A DNA stretch of 64,000 nt from Shewanella holmiensis (GTDB taxonomy: Bacteria > Pseudomonadota > Gammaproteobacteria > Enterobacterales > Shewanellaceae). The stretch is from positions 1 through 64,000 of the forward strand of contig NZ_JAMTCD010000004.1 in assembly GCF_025370255.1 (NCBI RefSeq). The letters run 5' to 3'. Shown one piece after another: positions 46,479 to 56,858 of the stretch (positions within the stretch are counted from its first letter, which is position 1; every line of letters begins with the position of its first letter). Made by a program: the position numbers and the translations under genes. The notes under the pieces were generated by a model. The model did not search any database. It saw only the letters and a list, made by a program, of their open reading frames with translations, and had not been told where the DNA came from.

Positions 46479-49400
46479 ATGCCAAAACGTACCGATATAA
46501 AAAGTATTCTTATCCTAGGTGCCGGTCCAATTGTAATTGGTCAGGCGTGTGAATTCGATTATTCAGGTGCTCAAGCCTGTAAAGCCCTTCGTGAAGAAGG
46601 CTACCGTGTGATCCTGGTTAACTCTAATCCAGCCACAATTATGACCGACCCTGAAATGGCCGATGCGACATATATCGAGCCAATTCACTGGGAAGTTGTA
46701 CGCAACATTATTGCTAAAGAGCGTCCAGATGCCATTCTACCTACAATGGGTGGACAAACGGCACTGAACTGCGCACTTCAGCTTGAAGCGAAAGGCGTAC
46801 TAAAAGAATTTAACGTTGAAATGATTGGTGCAACAGCTGACGCGATTGATAAAGCAGAAGACCGTAGCCGTTTTGACAAAGCCATGAAATCTATCGGATT
46901 AGATTGTCCACGTGCGGGTATTGCCCACAATATGGATGAAGCCTATGGCGTTCTCGATATGGTAGGTTTCCCGTGTATTATTCGTCCATCATTCACCATG
47001 GGTGGCAGCGGTGGCGGTATTGCATACAACAAAGAAGAGTTTGAAGAGATTTGTTCTCAAGGCTTAGATTTGTCGCCAACTAACGAGTTATTGATTGATG
47101 AATCATTAATTGGTTGGAAAGAATACGAGATGGAAGTGGTTCGTGACCGCAACGATAACTGTATTATCGTGTGTGCGATTGAAAACTTCGACCCAATGGG
47201 TGTTCACACTGGTGACTCAATCACAGTCGCTCCAGCGCAAACCTTAACCGATAAAGAATATCAATTAATGCGTAATGCTTCTTTAGCAGTACTGCGCGAG
47301 ATTGGTGTTGAAACCGGTGGTTCAAACGTACAGTTTGGTATTTGTCCTAAAACCGGTCGTATGGTGATTATTGAGATGAACCCGCGTGTGTCGCGCTCAT
47401 CTGCACTAGCCTCAAAAGCGACAGGTTTCCCGATTGCTAAAATCGCCGCTAAGTTAGCGGTTGGTTTTACCCTTGATGAGCTAAGTAACGATATTACTGG
47501 TGGTAAAACACCAGCATCGTTTGAGCCTGCAATCGATTACGTTGTGACTAAAATTCCACGCTTTAACTTTGAAAAGTTTGCCGGTGCCAATGACCGTCTA
47601 ACAACGCAAATGAAATCTGTGGGTGAAGTGATGGCTATTGGCCGTACTTTCCAAGAGTCATTGCAAAAAGCATTACGTGGTCTTGAAGTAGGCCGTAGTG
47701 GTTTCGACCCGATTGTCGATTTACAATCACCTGAAGCCATGCAAACAATCCGTCATGAATTAAAAGAGCCAGGTTGCGACCGTATTTGGTACATAGCTGA
47801 TGCGTTTCGTGCAGGTTTAAGCCGTGATGACATTTTCACGTTAACTAACATTGATCACTGGTTCTTGATTCAAATCGAAGATTTGATTGCCCAAGAAGCA
47901 AAAGTGGCTGAGTTAGGCATGTCAGGTTTAGAGCAACACTTTTTACGCCAATTAAAGCGTAAAGGTTTCTCTGATGCGCGTTTAGCTGACGTACTTGGCG
48001 TGAATGAAAGCGAAATTCGTAAATTACGTCAACGTCACGAAATTCACCCTGTTTATAAGCGTGTAGATACCTGTGCGGCGGAATTCTCAACCGATACCGC
48101 TTACATGTACTCCACGTATGAAGAAGAGTGTGAAGCGAACCCATCAAATCGTGAAAAAATCATGGTATTAGGTGGTGGTCCTAACCGTATCGGTCAAGGT
48201 ATTGAGTTCGATTACTGTTGTGTTCATGCGGCGTTAGCTTTGCGTGAAGACGGCTATGAAACCATCATGGTTAACTGTAACCCAGAAACGGTTTCAACCG
48301 ACTACGATACTTCAGATCGCCTCTATTTCGAACCAGTAACTCTTGAAGACGTATTAGAAATTGTTCGTATCGAAAAGCCAAAGGGCGTTATCGTTCAATA
48401 TGGTGGCCAAACGCCACTTAAACTTGCGCGTGAACTAGAAGCCGCCGGTGTGCCAATTATTGGTACTAGTCCTGATGCGATTGACCGTGCAGAAGACCGT
48501 GAGCGCTTCCAGCAAGCGATTCAACGTCTTGGTATGAAGCAGCCTGAAAACGCAACGGTAACAACGGTTGAAAGTGCGGTTATCGAAGCTGAAAAAATTG
48601 GTTACCCGCTAGTGGTTCGTCCATCGTATGTATTAGGTGGCCGTGCGATGGAAATCGTATACGACAAGCAAGATTTACTGCGCTACTTTAAAGAAGCCGT
48701 TAAAGTCTCTAACGCATCACCCGTATTACTTGATCACTTCTTAGATGATGCGATTGAAGTGGATATTGATGCAGTATGTGATGGCGAGACCGTGGTTGTT
48801 GGCGCGATTATGGAGCACATTGAACAAGCAGGCGTTCACTCTGGTGACTCTGCTTGCTCATTACCTCCATACAGCTTAAGCGCAGATATTCAGGCACAAA
48901 TGCGTGAGCAAGTCTCTAAGTTAGCATTCGAGTTAGGTGTTATTGGCTTAATGAACGTCCAGTTTGCGGTGAAAGATAACGAAATCTATATGATTGAAGT
49001 TAATCCACGAGCAGCGCGTACTGTTCCATTTGTGTCTAAAGCGACTGGCGTTCCGTTAGCTAAAATTGCTGCACGAGTGATGGCTGGCCAAAGCTTAAAA
49101 TCGCAAAACTTCACTAAAGAAGTTATCCCGCCATTCTTCTCGGTAAAAGAAGTGGTGTTACCTTTCAATAAATTCCCTGGCGTTGACCCTTTATTAGGGC
49201 CTGAAATGCGTTCAACAGGTGAAGTGATGGGTGTGGGTGAAACCTTCGCTGAAGCGTATGCTAAAGCGCAGTTAGGTGCGACGTCTGAAGTGCCTAAATC
49301 TGGGCGTGCTTTATTATCTGTTCGTAACAGTGATAAAAAGCGTGTTGCTGCACTTGCCGCTAAGTTAATTGAGCTTGGTTACGAGATTGATGCAACCCAT

Positions 49401-49700
49401 GGTACCGCAGTTGTGTTAGGTGAAGCGGGTATTAACCCTCGTTTGGTGAACAAAGTTCATGAAGGTCGTCCACATATTCTTGACCGTATCAAGAACGATG
49501 AGTACACCTACATTGTTAACACTACTGAAGGTCGTCAGGCGATTGAAGACTCACGTCAAATCCGTCGCGGTGCATTACGTTATAAAGTGAATTACACCAC
49601 AACATTGAATGCGGCTTTTGCTACATGTCTTGCACATGCGGCAGATGACCGTACCAATGTAAACTCGGTGCAAGAGTTGCATAAACGTATCACTGGCTAG
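46479..49700 (+). CDS. carB: carbamoyl-phosphate synthase large subunit
   Basis: 1073 aa. Two homologous ATP-grasp halves: the first (about 1-400) forms carboxyphosphate and carbamate, the second (about 550-930) phosphorylates carbamate. Repeated features are [19 protein letters not shown] with [16 protein letters not shown], and MGGQTALN with YGGQTPLK. The C-terminal MGS-like domain (about 935-1073) is the allosteric part. Makes carbamoyl phosphate for pyrimidines and arginine. Confidence 0.98.
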   Translation: MPKRTDIKSILILGAGPIVIGQACEFDYSGAQACKALREEGYRVILVNSNPATIMTDPEMADATYIEPIHWEVVRNIIAKERPDAILPTMGGQTALNCALQLEAKGVLKEFNVEMIGATADAIDKAEDRSRFDKAMKSIGLDCPRAGIAHNMDEAYGVLDMVGFPCIIRPSFTMGGSGGGIAYNKEEFEEICSQGLDLSPTNELLIDESLIGWKEYEMEVVRDRNDNCIIVCAIENFDPMGVHTGDSITVAPAQTLTDKEYQLMRNASLAVLREIGVETGGSNVQFGICPKTGRMVIIEMNPRVSRSSALASKATGFPIAKIAAKLAVGFTLDELSNDITGGKTPASFEPAIDYVVTKIPRFNFEKFAGANDRLTTQMKSVGEVMAIGRTFQESLQKALRGLEVGRSGFDPIVDLQSPEAMQTIRHELKEPGCDRIWYIADAFRAGLSRDDIFTLTNIDHWFLIQIEDLIAQEAKVAELGMSGLEQHFLRQLKRKGFSDARLADVLGVNESEIRKLRQRHEIHPVYKRVDTCAAEFSTDTAYMYSTYEEECEANPSNREKIMVLGGGPNRIGQGIEFDYCCVHAALALREDGYETIMVNCNPETVSTDYDTSDRLYFEPVTLEDVLEIVRIEKPKGVIVQYGGQTPLKLARELEAAGVPIIGTSPDAIDRAEDRERFQQAIQRLGMKQPENATVTTVESAVIEAEKIGYPLVVRPSYVLGGRAMEIVYDKQDLLRYFKEAVKVSNASPVLLDHFLDDAIEVDIDAVCDGETVVVGAIMEHIEQAGVHSGDSACSLPPYSLSADIQAQMREQVSKLAFELGVIGLMNVQFAVKDNEIYMIEVNPRAARTVPFVSKATGVPLAKIAARVMAGQSLKSQNFTKEVIPPFFSVKEVVLPFNKFPGVDPLLGPEMRSTGEVMGVGETFAEAYAKAQLGATSEVPKSGRALLSVRNSDKKRVAALAAKLIELGYEIDATHGTAVVLGEAGINPRLVNKVHEGRPHILDRIKNDEYTYIVNTTEGRQAIEDSRQIRRGALRYKVNYTTTLNAAFATCLAHAADDRTNVNSVQELHKRITG

Positions 49701-49725
49701 TTTTTAGCGAGCATACATTGTAAAG

Positions 49726-49751
49726 AGCCTTCATTTTGAAGGCTTTTTTTA
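49726..49751 (+). terminator. rho-independent terminator after carB
   Basis: AGCCTTC pairs with GAAGGCT around ATTTT, then seven T. Confidence 0.88.
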
Positions 49752-49790
49752 TGAGCGCTATTTAACCTAAGTTACAAATCTTAGTTATAA

Positions 49791-49805
49791 TGATAATGGT
49801 TATCA
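49791..49805. promoter_or_regulatory. Fur box upstream of the bacterioferritin genes
   Basis: TGATAATGGTTATCA matches the 7-1-7 Fur consensus (TGATAAT N ATTATCA) except for one base. It lies about 100 bases before the first bfr gene. Whether Fur represses or activates here cannot be told. Confidence 0.7.
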
Positions 49806-49908
49806 ATACTATGTATATGAATTTAAAGGAAAATTTGCATTTTGTAGCGTGTTGCACTATCCTGTTCGATATTGATCCAGATCAAGTTTTGCTATCAAGG
49901 ACATCATT

Positions 49909-50379
49909 ATGAAAGGTCACCCAAAAGTCATCAGTCAGTTAAATCGCGTATTAACCTTTGAACTGACAGCGATTAACCAATACTTCCTACATGCGCGTAT
50001 GTTTAAGCATTGGGGTTTAGAGAAGCTAAACGAAAAAGAATACAAAAAATCGATTCAGGATATGAAGCACGCTGACAAACTCATTGAGCGTGTACTGTTT
50101 CTTGAAGGTCTACCCAATTTACAGCAACTTGATAAGCTGCGTATTGGTGAAGAAGCTGAAGAAATGTTGAGCTGCGATAAAGAAGCGGTAACAGAGCAAA
50201 TTGCGGTACTCCGCGACGTGATCAAATTGTGTGAAACAGAACAAGACTACGTAACCCGTGATTTACTTGAAGACTTGCTTGAAGATGAAGAAGAGCATTT
50301 AGATTGGATTGAGTCTCAGCAAGAGCTTATCGGCCAGACTGGCATCCAAAACTATCTTCAATCACAAATTAAAGATTAA
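49909..50379 (+). CDS. bfr: bacterioferritin, heme-type subunit
   Basis: 156 aa. Compared with E. coli Bfr, E18, H54, E127 and H130 are kept, and the heme-ligating methionine is present (M52 in IQDMKHADKL). But E51 is Asp and E94 is Val, so the ferroxidase site is incomplete. It is followed at 50537 by a second subunit with the opposite pattern. The two probably form a mixed 24-mer that stores iron. A good AAGGA ribosome-binding site precedes it. Confidence 0.93.
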   Translation: MKGHPKVISQLNRVLTFELTAINQYFLHARMFKHWGLEKLNEKEYKKSIQDMKHADKLIERVLFLEGLPNLQQLDKLRIGEEAEEMLSCDKEAVTEQIAVLRDVIKLCETEQDYVTRDLLEDLLEDEEEHLDWIESQQELIGQTGIQNYLQSQIKD

Positions 50380-50536
50380 TAGCACAATATTATGTCACCT
50401 CGATTAGCGTTAAAAGCTACTTAAAGGTGGAGATGAAGCTGGGTATATAGTTTGGATTGAGATATAGGCATTGATTGCTCAACCTCATATTAAGCACCTG
50501 CTTCAATCACAAATTTAAGACGAATAGGACAAGATT

Positions 50537-51004
50537 ATGAAAGGCAATCCAGAAGTCATTGACGCACTAAACAGCTTATTAACAGGCGAACTATCAGCAA
50601 TGGATCAATATTTTGTCCATGCTCATATGTACGAAGATTGGGGATTTGATGAGTTATATACTCGTATTCTTCATGAGTCTGACGACGAGAAAGTCCATGC
50701 TGCTAAATTAGTGCAGCGCATTCTGTTTTTAGAAGGCACGCCAGATGTTGCTAGCCGTGAAGCGCTAAACATCGGTAAAGATGTGCAAGAAATGCTGAAA
50801 AATGACTTACAGTACGAATACAAAGTTGCTGACGATTTACGTAAAGTTATTAAGCTATGTGAAGAAAAAGGCGATTACCAAACCCGTGAAATCTTAGAGG
50901 TTTTACTTGATGATACTGAGTCTGATCACATGTACTGGTTAGAAAAGCAATTACGTTTAATTGAACGTGTTGGTTTACAAAACTATCTACAAACTAAAAT
51001 GTAA
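50537..51004 (+). CDS. bfr: bacterioferritin, ferroxidase-type subunit
   Basis: 155 aa. All six ferroxidase ligands appear to be present (E18, E51, H54, E94, E127, H130 by alignment to E. coli Bfr, done by eye). The heme-ligating Met52 is replaced by Lys (HESDDEKVHAAKL), so it should not bind heme at the usual site. The pair with the preceding gene resembles the two-subunit bacterioferritins of Magnetospirillum, Neisseria and Pseudomonas. AGGA precedes ATG. Confidence 0.93.
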   Translation: MKGNPEVIDALNSLLTGELSAMDQYFVHAHMYEDWGFDELYTRILHESDDEKVHAAKLVQRILFLEGTPDVASREALNIGKDVQEMLKNDLQYEYKVADDLRKVIKLCEEKGDYQTREILEVLLDDTESDHMYWLEKQLRLIERVGLQNYLQTKM

Positions 51005-51033
51005 TTTATTGGTTTAACCCTACATTTTAATTT

Positions 51034-51065
51034 AAAGCCCAATGTCGCAAGACATTGGGCTTTTT
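51034..51065 (+). terminator. rho-independent terminator after the bfr genes
   Basis: AAAGCCCAATGTC pairs with GACATTGGGCTTT around GCAA, then T run. Probably also used by the convergent PaiB-like gene. Confidence 0.9.
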
Positions 51066-51091
51066 ATTTATGTCAGTCACTTTATAAAATA

Positions 51092-51718
51092 TCAGCCGAT
51101 ACCGATATTATTGGCTTGCATATAGCTCAGTAAGTGTTGAGCCTCTAAATCTGCTGATTTTGCTAACCCTGTCGCCACGCCTTGTTGATCCGCTAAAGAG
51201 CGATGTTGGCCTAGTTTCTGTTTTGCCTGTAATTCGCTAATCACAATTTTAAACCCGACAATTCCTTTGATGAGCTTGTCTTGAAATGCTTGGGGAATAA
51301 AGCCCTCATTCGTGCCTGAGGATGACTCGAGTAAACTGGGTTCATATTTACCAATAGTGGCATTGAGCATCGCTAAGGTTGTCTTATCATCGGTTAGCTC
51401 AAGCACCCCTTTGGCATGAACAGTAATGTAGTTCCAAGTTGGCACTGCCGGATAAGCGTCATACCAGGTTGGTGAAATATACGCGTGCGGACCATTGAAA
51501 ACACACAGAACCGAGCGGCCGACGATGTTTTTCCAGTGTGGGTTTGTTCTGGCAAAGTGGCCATACAACACGCCATATTCTGTCGTTGATGGCTCAAGCA
51601 ATAGCGGTAGATGTGATGCTTCTAAATCGCTTGAAACAATCATGGCAAAACCATGTTGTTGAATAAATTTTTGAATATCGCTGGTTGCTGTCATTTTCCA
51701 TTTTTCAGGCACATGCAT
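51092..51718 (-). CDS. PaiB-family FMN-binding protein
   Basis: 208 aa from ATG 51718 (MHVPEKWKM), the usual PaiB start; an in-frame ATG at 51775 adds 19 residues with no better support. Typical PaiB features: GFAMIVSSDLEASHLPLLL, GHFARTNPHWKNI, SPTWYDAYPAVPTWNYITVHAKG and a C-terminal KQKLGQHRSLADQQGV. Such proteins bind FMN and are named after Bacillus PaiB, a putative negative regulator; enzyme or regulator is unsettled. Convergent with bfr. Confidence 0.85.
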   Translation of the reverse strand: MHVPEKWKMTATSDIQKFIQQHGFAMIVSSDLEASHLPLLLEPSTTEYGVLYGHFARTNPHWKNIVGRSVLCVFNGPHAYISPTWYDAYPAVPTWNYITVHAKGVLELTDDKTTLAMLNATIGKYEPSLLESSSGTNEGFIPQAFQDKLIKGIVGFKIVISELQAKQKLGQHRSLADQQGVATGLAKSADLEAQHLLSYMQANNIGIG

Positions 51719-51856
51719 CGGTTTACGTCCATTGTAATAAGTTGATTGAGCATCATAGAGACTTAGGCATAACATGCAATGGGTTCACTCTTCTTAAATA
51801 TTAAATCCGTTACCTTGAGTTATTTGATAACTTGTTAGCCGCCCTCATATTGAATA

Positions 51857-51872
51857 CTGTTTTTATATACAG
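51857..51872. promoter_or_regulatory. LexA box upstream of dinB
   Basis: CTGT, TTTTATAT, ACAG: a perfect CTGT-N8-ACAG SOS box, 35 bases before the dinB start. It puts dinB under SOS control as expected. Confidence 0.88.
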
Positions 51873-51907
51873 TATTATCAATCATCCTGATCATTTTTGA
51901 TAACACT

Positions 51908-52990
51908 ATGCGTAAAATTATTCATATCGACATGGATTGTTACTTTGCCGCTGTTGAAATGCGTGATTTTCCTGAATTGCGTGATAAACCCATTGCAGTA
52001 GGTGGACGCAGTGATCGTCGTGGAGTGATCAGTACCTGCAATTATGCGGCTCGTCAATTTGGTGTTCGCTCAGCAATGTCTAGCTATCATGCATTAAAGC
52101 TGTGTCCTAACTTGGTATTAGTGCCCGGCCGGATGCAGGTTTATAAAGAGGTATCGCAGCAGATAAGAGAGATATTTAATCGATATAGTGATGTGATTGA
52201 ACCTTTATCTTTAGATGAGGCATTTCTTGATGTGTCTGATTGCCAGTTACATCACGGTAGTGCCACTTTAATTGCTAAAGCTATTCGAGCAGACATTGAA
52301 TCTGAAACAGGATTAACGGCATCGGCGGGCGTCGCGCCAATTAAGTTTTTAGCCAAAATAGCATCCGACTTAAACAAACCTAATGGTCAGTATGTGATAA
52401 CCCCTGATGAAATTCCTGAATTTGTCCGTACCTTGCCTTTAAAGAAAATTCCTGGAGTGGGTAAAGTGACGGCGCAAAAGCTGTCGTTATTAGGGCTAGA
52501 AACCTGTGCCGATGTGCAGCAGTATCCTAAAAATAAATTGCTTGAAGCTTTTGGAAAGTTTGGTGCAGTACTTATTGAACGATCCAATGGTATCGATTGT
52601 AGGCCGATTACCAGTAATCGAGTAAGAAAGTCAGTTGGGGTAGAAACCACCCTCGCAAAAGACATTTTTACCCTCGCGCAATGTCATCAGGTCATGCCGC
52701 AATTAATCCAAGAGTTAGCTGCCAGAGTCAGTCGCAGCGCCAAAGACCGGCTGATTAACAAGCAAGTGGTAAAGATTAAATTTAATGATTTTAAGCAAAC
52801 CACCATAGAACATCGCAGTGCTGAAATGTCAGTTAATCTGTTTTATGACTTATTAGCACAAGCATTAGCGCGCAGTAATGGTAGAGGCATAAGATTGTTA
52901 GGGGTCAGTGTTGGCTTGGCAGATATGAATGCGTCGAATGAAAAAAAACTGCAAACTAAGTCAGTTACCCAACTCGATTTGCAGTTTTAA
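51908..52990 (+). CDS. dinB: DNA polymerase IV
   Basis: 360 aa. Y-family polymerase motifs: [49 protein letters not shown] (catalytic Asp and Glu), [20 protein letters not shown] and the HhH region [12 protein letters not shown]. Error-prone translesion synthesis. The C-terminus ends in QLDLQF, a beta-clamp-binding-like tail. Confidence 0.95.
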   Translation: MRKIIHIDMDCYFAAVEMRDFPELRDKPIAVGGRSDRRGVISTCNYAARQFGVRSAMSSYHALKLCPNLVLVPGRMQVYKEVSQQIREIFNRYSDVIEPLSLDEAFLDVSDCQLHHGSATLIAKAIRADIESETGLTASAGVAPIKFLAKIASDLNKPNGQYVITPDEIPEFVRTLPLKKIPGVGKVTAQKLSLLGLETCADVQQYPKNKLLEAFGKFGAVLIERSNGIDCRPITSNRVRKSVGVETTLAKDIFTLAQCHQVMPQLIQELAARVSRSAKDRLINKQVVKIKFNDFKQTTIEHRSAEMSVNLFYDLLAQALARSNGRGIRLLGVSVGLADMNASNEKKLQTKSVTQLDLQF

Positions 52991-53042
52991 ATTCCGCTCA
53001 CTCAACTGCTGAAATTAAAGCTGAGCTAGCGGTACCAGCGGT

Positions 53043-54503
53043 TTAAGCTTTTTCAGGAATGCGCTCTAATACTGCTAACAATAATTGCCAGTATTGGCCT
53101 ACGGTTTCAATGTTCACCATTTCATCTGGACTATGTGGGTAGCGAATGGTTGGGCCAATCGATACCATGTCCATGGTGGGGTAGGGTTCTTTAAATAAGC
53201 CACATTCAAGACCAGCATGGATCACCATAATGGTTGGGTCTTTCTTGTAAATGTCGTTATAGGTGTCGCGCACAATCGCCATAACCGGCGAGCTGTTATC
53301 CGGCTTCCAGCCAGGGTAAGCACCACTGAACTCAATGCTGGCACCCGCTAAATTAGCCAACGCATTTAACATGCCTTGCACTTCATCACGACCCGAATCA
53401 ATTAATGAACGAATTAAGCATAATATTTCAACGCTTTCCTGTTCAGTATTTATCACGCCCACATTTAACGATGTTTCTGTAACGCCTGCAACTTCATCGC
53501 TCATGCGCATCACGCCATTGGGGCAAGCATGTAAGAAATCGATTAAACAGTTTTGCGCATCTTCACCCATCACTTTCGCTGGCGCGTCAATTGATGCAAG
53601 GGTCAGTAGCATGCTTGGATCAGCAATCGCTAACTCTGCACGCACTACGGCTTGAAAGTCGCTGATAGCTTGTTTTAAGGCATCAACATTTTCAGCAGGT
53701 AACATAAAGCTAATGCTGGCTTCACGAGGGATGGCATTACGCAGTGAGCCACCGGTGAAATCGACTAATTCTAGGGCTAATTCATCGCTATATTTAAATA
53801 AGAATCGCGCCAGTAATTTATTCGCATTACCACGACCAAGGTGAATGTTTACCCCAGAGTGGCCGCCTTTAATACCCGACAATGTGAGTTTAAATGATTG
53901 GTTGCTTAATTCAGGTGCTTGCCATGACAAGGGCACAGATATCTGCGCATCCACACCGCCAGCACAACCCATGTAGATCTCACCTTCCTGTTCAGAGTCG
54001 GTGTTGATCAAAATCTCTGCGTCTAAATAACCCGCTTCTAATCCAAAAGCGCCCGTCATGCCGGCTTCTTCATCAATGGTTAATAACACTTCTAGTGGGC
54101 CGTGTTTAATGTCATCGCTGGCAAGCACAGCTAAAGCAGATGCCATACCAATACCATTATCTGAACCTAAGGTAGTGCCTTTAGCTTTTACCCATTCGCC
54201 ATCAACATAGGCTTCAATGGGATCTTTTTCAAAGTCATGCACTTTGTCGGCATTCTTTTGTGGCACCATATCAATGTGTGCCTGAAGCACAACAATTTTG
54301 CGGTTTTCCATGCCTGGTGTGGCAGGCTTGCGGATAATAAGATTACCGACTTTGTCTTCAACAACGCTAAGACCTTTACCTTTTGCCCATTGCTGAATGT
54401 GATTTGATAATGCTTGTTCATGCTTAGATGGGTGGGGAATAGCACAAATTTGTTCGAACCATTGCCATAGAGGTTGTGGGTATAATTGGTTTAATGCGGT
54501 CAC
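53043..54503 (-). CDS. pepD: aminoacyl-histidine dipeptidase (peptidase D)
   Basis: 486 aa. M20C metallopeptidase: HIDMVPQKN, the metal and catalytic region LGSDNGIGMASALAVL, INTDSEQEGEIYMGCAGG and GGHSGVNIHLGRGNANKLL. Cleaves Xaa-His and other dipeptides in the cytoplasm. Divergent from the M17 peptidase gene at 54697. Confidence 0.95.
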   Translation of the reverse strand: MTALNQLYPQPLWQWFEQICAIPHPSKHEQALSNHIQQWAKGKGLSVVEDKVGNLIIRKPATPGMENRKIVVLQAHIDMVPQKNADKVHDFEKDPIEAYVDGEWVKAKGTTLGSDNGIGMASALAVLASDDIKHGPLEVLLTIDEEAGMTGAFGLEAGYLDAEILINTDSEQEGEIYMGCAGGVDAQISVPLSWQAPELSNQSFKLTLSGIKGGHSGVNIHLGRGNANKLLARFLFKYSDELALELVDFTGGSLRNAIPREASISFMLPAENVDALKQAISDFQAVVRAELAIADPSMLLTLASIDAPAKVMGEDAQNCLIDFLHACPNGVMRMSDEVAGVTETSLNVGVINTEQESVEILCLIRSLIDSGRDEVQGMLNALANLAGASIEFSGAYPGWKPDNSSPVMAIVRDTYNDIYKKDPTIMVIHAGLECGLFKEPYPTMDMVSIGPTIRYPHSPDEMVNIETVGQYWQLLLAVLERIPEKA

Positions 54504-54696
54504 GGAACGTCCTCAATCTGAATAAATATGGCATTATTCTACCATAGGCTGTTTAAATGCCATTGTGACACAGCGGGTTTTTCTTCGACGTATAAACGCT
54601 ATTATGTAAATATTAATTAACTTTAAAAGCTGATGTAATCTTAAAAAAGTTTACTCGCTTCCATCGCCATAGTGACAACAAGAATAAGGAAAAATC

Positions 54697-56226
54697 ATGT
54701 TTCAGGTACCTGTTATTGATGTAAATAACGATCAAGCGATTTTTGATGGAGAGGGTTTTGATGCCGTTGTGGTCGTTACCCCTAATCTTAATGACGTTGC
54801 CCAACAAGAAATTACTTTGTTGGCCGACCATGCCAAGCAAATTGATCATCGGGTTGGTAAACAAGCCACCTTATTATTTGCTCCAGGATTGGCTGGTGGG
54901 CGCTTGATTATCGCGCCAGTCAACGGAGATGATGACTACGCCGACGTGCGTATTTATGCTAAAGCCGCCAAAGAAGGTATTACGATTGCTAAAGATGCTG
55001 GGGCCAAAAAACCTTTATTAATTGTGGCTGTATCAAAAGATCATCGGTTCAGTTTTGCAACTGAAGTCGCCGCGCTGGCATGTGGACAAGCGTTATGGCA
55101 ACCCCTTGAAACCCGCGAAGCCCAATCATTATCACCGGCTTTTAATGCGATAGGTGTTATGAGCAGTCTACCCAAAAGTGATGTGTTAAATGCCCTAGAA
55201 GCGGGCAGAGTGTTAGCGCGTGATTTATGTGGCACTGAGCCAGAGCGCATGAGTGCGATTCATTTTGCCGATTACTGTGTTGAGTCTTTTAAAGACAGTG
55301 GTCTTGATGTTGCCGTTGTTGAGGACAAAAACACTTTACTCAAAGATTACCCTTTGTTGAGTGCGGTTGGCCGCAGTTCTTTTGATGTTGCAAGGCATCA
55401 TCCTCGGGTGGTGAAACTGGCATATACCGGTGAGGGGCAGATAACAAAAACCTTGTTATTTGCAGGTAAAGGCGTGGTATACGATACCGGCGGGGCGGAT
55501 ATTAAAATAGCCGGCGGCATGGCAGGCATGAGCCGCGATAAAGGTGGCGCAGCTGCGGTTGCGGGGTTAATGAAAACATTATCACTGCTTAAACCTAAGG
55601 GGATTAAGGTCATTGCAGAGTTAGGTTTGGTGCGCAATAGCATTGGCAGCGAAGCGTTTGTTACCGATGAAATTATAACAAGTCATGCTGGCGTGCGTGT
55701 GCGTATCGGTAATACCGATGCAGAAGGGCGCTTAGTACTGGCCGACTTATTATCACATCTACGTATTCAAGCAAGCCAATCTACAGCCCCAAGCTTGTTC
55801 TCGGTGGCCACATTAACGGGGCACGTTGTTCGCGCTTACGGCGGTTATAGTGCCTTAGTTGAAAATGCCGTGGCCAAACAGCAAGGCGTTGCTGCAAAGC
55901 TGCAACAGATTGGTCAACAATGGGCTGAACCTTTTGAGGTGTCTTATTTACGCCCTGAGGATTTCGATAAAGTCGCAGATAAAAATGGCTCAGCCGATGT
56001 GATCTCATCTAATAATGGACCTTCATCTGTTACCGCACGTGGTCATCAATATCCTGCTGCCTTTTTATTAAAAGCATCAGGGTTAGATTTACATGGTTTG
56101 CAAAGTGATTTACCGCTGAGTTATACCCATATCGACATCGCAGGCAGTGCGACAGAAGGTGACCCTTTATACGGTAAACCGACAGCACAACCTTTGGTTG
56201 CTTTATTACATTTTACCAATGATTGA
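54697..56226 (+). CDS. M17-family leucyl aminopeptidase
   Basis: 509 aa. N-terminal macro-like domain, then a C-terminal M17 catalytic domain with VVYDTGGADIKIAGGMAGMSRD, the signature NTDAEGRLVLADLLSHL and GHVVRAYGGYSAL. Two metal ions are held by these Asp, Glu and Lys residues. It is one of several M17 enzymes usual in Shewanella, separate from PepA of the xerCD operon. Cytoplasmic peptide breakdown. Confidence 0.92.
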   Translation: MFQVPVIDVNNDQAIFDGEGFDAVVVVTPNLNDVAQQEITLLADHAKQIDHRVGKQATLLFAPGLAGGRLIIAPVNGDDDYADVRIYAKAAKEGITIAKDAGAKKPLLIVAVSKDHRFSFATEVAALACGQALWQPLETREAQSLSPAFNAIGVMSSLPKSDVLNALEAGRVLARDLCGTEPERMSAIHFADYCVESFKDSGLDVAVVEDKNTLLKDYPLLSAVGRSSFDVARHHPRVVKLAYTGEGQITKTLLFAGKGVVYDTGGADIKIAGGMAGMSRDKGGAAAVAGLMKTLSLLKPKGIKVIAELGLVRNSIGSEAFVTDEIITSHAGVRVRIGNTDAEGRLVLADLLSHLRIQASQSTAPSLFSVATLTGHVVRAYGGYSALVENAVAKQQGVAAKLQQIGQQWAEPFEVSYLRPEDFDKVADKNGSADVISSNNGPSSVTARGHQYPAAFLLKASGLDLHGLQSDLPLSYTHIDIAGSATEGDPLYGKPTAQPLVALLHFTND

Positions 56227-56294
56227 TTCGTTGGTGTTTTTTGATTAAATAACAACAACTTGAGGAAATGTTAATGTTTTGATCTGTAATTGTT

Positions 56295-56338
56295 AAAACC
56301 TTTATTTTGTAATGATATTACCTAATAAAGGTTTTTTA
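56295..56338 (+). terminator. terminator after the M17 peptidase
   Basis: AAAACCTTTATT pairs with AATAAAGGTTTT around an 18-base loop, then TT. The long loop makes it weaker than the others. Confidence 0.7.
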
Positions 56339-56358
56339 TGATTAAGATCAAAAAATAC

Positions 56359-56386
56359 TTGTAATTTAATTACAGTTTCGTATAAT
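56359..56386 (+). promoter_or_regulatory. strong sigma-70-like promoter before a long leader
   Basis: TTGTAA at 56359-56364 and a perfect TATAAT at 56381-56386 with 16 bases between. Transcription would start near 56392. It opens a unit with a leader of about 160 bases and the 30-codon ORF at 56552. Confidence 0.6.
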
Positions 56387-56551
56387 GTTTCTCGTTGGCT
56401 GGCGTGATGCCGTCAATACTAGTAAATCCAGGATGGATGTTATCTCCAAGGAAAAGAGTGAAAGAAAGTTGTCTCAATGGATTGAGAAAAAGTAAGTTCC
56501 ACGGACCAGAGCCACTACTAGGTTTAACAACTTTAATTTGGAGAATGTATT
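56387..56551 (+). ncRNA. long leader region, possibly a structured RNA
   Basis: Between the promoter and the small ORF. It contains possible pairings such as GGCTGGCGTGATGCCGTC near the 5' end and CTCAATGGATTGAG (56474-56487). An antisense-free 68-codon frame from TTG 56395 exists but looks like a chance frame. I do not recognise it as any riboswitch family I know. Called ncRNA only as a best guess at its type. Confidence 0.3.
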
Positions 56552-56644
56552 ATGTCTTATTTAGGCAATGGCAAAATTTATTGGCAGAGCACTTGGATTA
56601 ACCCAGAGGTTTTGCGTGGCGGTCTATTCGCCATGAAGTTTTAA
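56552..56644 (+). CDS. possible small protein, 30 aa
   Basis: MSYLGNGKIYWQSTWINPEVLRGGLFAMKF read with a break: it starts MSYLGNGKIYWQST and ends VLRGGLFAMKF. A good ribosome-binding site (TTGGAGAA) lies 8 bases before the ATG, and a strong promoter and a terminator bound the unit. Not hydrophobic enough for a membrane helix. No family recognised; could be a leader peptide, a small regulatory protein or a peptide product. Confidence 0.45.
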   Translation: MSYLGNGKIYWQSTWINPEVLRGGLFAMKF

Positions 56645-56799
56645 ATCGCTTTACTTATTTCCGTTTGACTATTCACCACCTTTTTTTCGTCGTTTTGACG
56701 TTTTGACTCGGGTAATTGATCAACTTGATTGATTCCCTTATCACTCCCCCAAGTGATACTAGCTTTCCTTTTCCCCAATTGGATGCTTGATACATGTCA

Positions 56800-56827
56800 G
56801 CCTACTCTTATGAGTAGGCTTTTTTTT
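56800..56827 (+). terminator. rho-independent terminator of the small-ORF unit
   Basis: AGCCTACTC pairs with GAGTAGGCT around TTAT, then seven T. It closes the unit started at 56359. The stretch between ORF and terminator also has a TATCACT/AGTGATA hairpin at 56739-56759. Confidence 0.85.
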
Positions 56828-56858
56828 GTCTGTTGTTTATGTCCCCAAAGTTTGTTGT

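Noticed and set aside
56395..56601. TTG-started frame of 68 codons in the leader of the small-ORF unit
   Set aside because: Poor start, no ribosome-binding site, and it overlaps the better-supported 30-codon ORF in another frame.
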